The position numbers and the translations under genes are program-made. From Cytophagales bacterium (lineage in GTDB: Bacteria > Bacteroidota > Bacteroidia > Cytophagales > UBA9547), in assembly GCA_003476475.1 (NCBI GenBank), contig DMUD01000259.1, positions 1 through 15,491 of the forward strand: 15,491 bases of DNA, written 5' to 3'. The notes beneath the pieces are model-generated. The model saw only the letters and a list, made by a program, of their open reading frames with translations. It was not told the origin of the DNA and did not search any database. Each line of letters opens with the position of its first letter. Position 1 is the stretch's first letter. Positions 14,825 to 15,491 of this stretch are shown piece by piece.

Positions 14825-15491
14825 GTGAACTTATTTAAAAATCATATTTTTTCTGCCAAAGTAATCGATAGCTACTATAGGCTCAAGAAACTTTACTTGT
14901 TGCGATTGCAAGATTTTTTGCATCGTAAAGACAACGAGAAAATACGCAAAAGTCGATACCTGAGCCGAGATTTAAGTTGGCTTCAGTTCAATCATAGGGT
15001 GTTTGCCCAATCACACAACCCACGTCGCAACATATTTGAAAGATTGAAGTTTGCTGCAATTGCCTTTTCCAATTTGGATGAGTTTTTCATGATTCGGGTG
15101 GGCAGTTTGTACAATTACATTGATTTTGGTAAAGAAAGAACCGACTATTGTGGACTCAAATTGTTGCCTTTCAAGAGAAAATTGTTTTCCGATGCGCAAT
15201 TTTTTCTGAACGAGTATTACAATTATTTCAACACCGAACTGATGCCGAAATTTGAAGAGAATGGCTTCAAAATTGTGTCGCGAGATAATTTGGAAGAGCA
15301 TGAGCTGGAAGAGGTTTCCGCCTATTTCAAATCTACCATTTACCCAATGCTTACCCCTCTCACTGCCGACGGGAACAGCGCATTGCCATTGTTGTTGAAT
15401 AAAACCCTTATTTTCGGTGTAGTTACTGAAACACTTGGAAAAAAGAAGGTCAGTTTTGTGCAAATACCTTCTAATTTGCCCCGATTTTACA
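14825..15491 (+). CDS. ppk1: Polyphosphate kinase PPK1, N-terminal part
   Basis: PPK1 makes inorganic polyphosphate from the terminal phosphate of ATP, reversibly. The open frame runs from a GTG at 14825 to the window edge (222 codons) without a stop. The PPK N-terminal domain is clear: YLSRDLSWLQFNHRVF (45 onward), FERLKFAAIAFSNLDEFFMI with RVGSLYNY after it, then the helical region leading to STIYPMLTPLTADG, the start of the next domain. The catalytic histidine domains lie beyond the window. The GTG is the only plausible start after the in-frame TGA at 14807, giving about 44 residues before the conserved core against about 10 in E. coli. This extension is basic and rich in Lys, Arg and Leu; a shorter start at an internal TTG cannot be excluded. 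A near-consensus promoter lies upstream. Confidence 0.92.
   Translation, partial: MNLFKNHIFSAKVIDSYYRLKKLYLLRLQDFLHRKDNEKIRKSRYLSRDLSWLQFNHRVFAQSHNPRRNIFERLKFAAIAFSNLDEFFMIRVGSLYNYIDFGKERTDYCGLKLLPFKRKLFSDAQFFLNEYYNYFNTELMPKFEENGFKIVSRDNLEEHELEEVSAYFKSTIYPMLTPLTADGNSALPLLLNKTLIFGVVTETLGKKKVSFVQIPSNLPRFY

Overview
The window looks like chromosome from a member of the Bacteroidota, probably Cytophagales or a close relative. The evidence is the low-GC coding style, the outer-membrane TonB-dependent receptor with an N-terminal CarboxypepD_reg-like domain, the gene order rplM-rpsI-rpsB-tsf, weak Shine-Dalgarno sequences, and several matches to the Bacteroidota promoter pattern (TTTG, about 19-22 bp, then TAnnTTTG). 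The phylum is well supported; anything finer is inference.

Left part (1-9043), all on the minus strand. Reading in the direction of transcription, from right to left: a GT4-like glycosyltransferase; a secreted CE2/SGNH acetyl esterase; prmC (release-factor glutamine methyltransferase) tightly followed by a Sad/GabD-type succinate-semialdehyde dehydrogenase; a TonB-dependent receptor with a Cys-x-x-Cys pair in its plug; a small lipoprotein with a heavy-metal-associated (HMA) domain; and the N-terminal part of a MaeB-type malic enzyme that runs off the left edge.

Right part (9181-15491), all on the plus strand. A textbook Bacteroidota promoter drives the ribosomal genes rplM, rpsI and rpsB. 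A strong intrinsic terminator hairpin separates rpsB from tsf, and a second follows tsf. Then come a LysE-family exporter, a lone DppB-type ABC permease, hemE, and the 5' part of ppk1 (polyphosphate kinase) running off the right edge.

Most of the window is housekeeping. The most interesting part is 1301-4053. There the TonB receptor and the HMA lipoprotein form a likely metal-handling unit. The receptor has a DtxR/IdeR/MntR-like palindrome just upstream of its promoter, and the lipoprotein gene has its own promoter overlapped by a different perfect palindrome. No CRISPR array, tRNA, rRNA, insertion sequence or prophage was seen.
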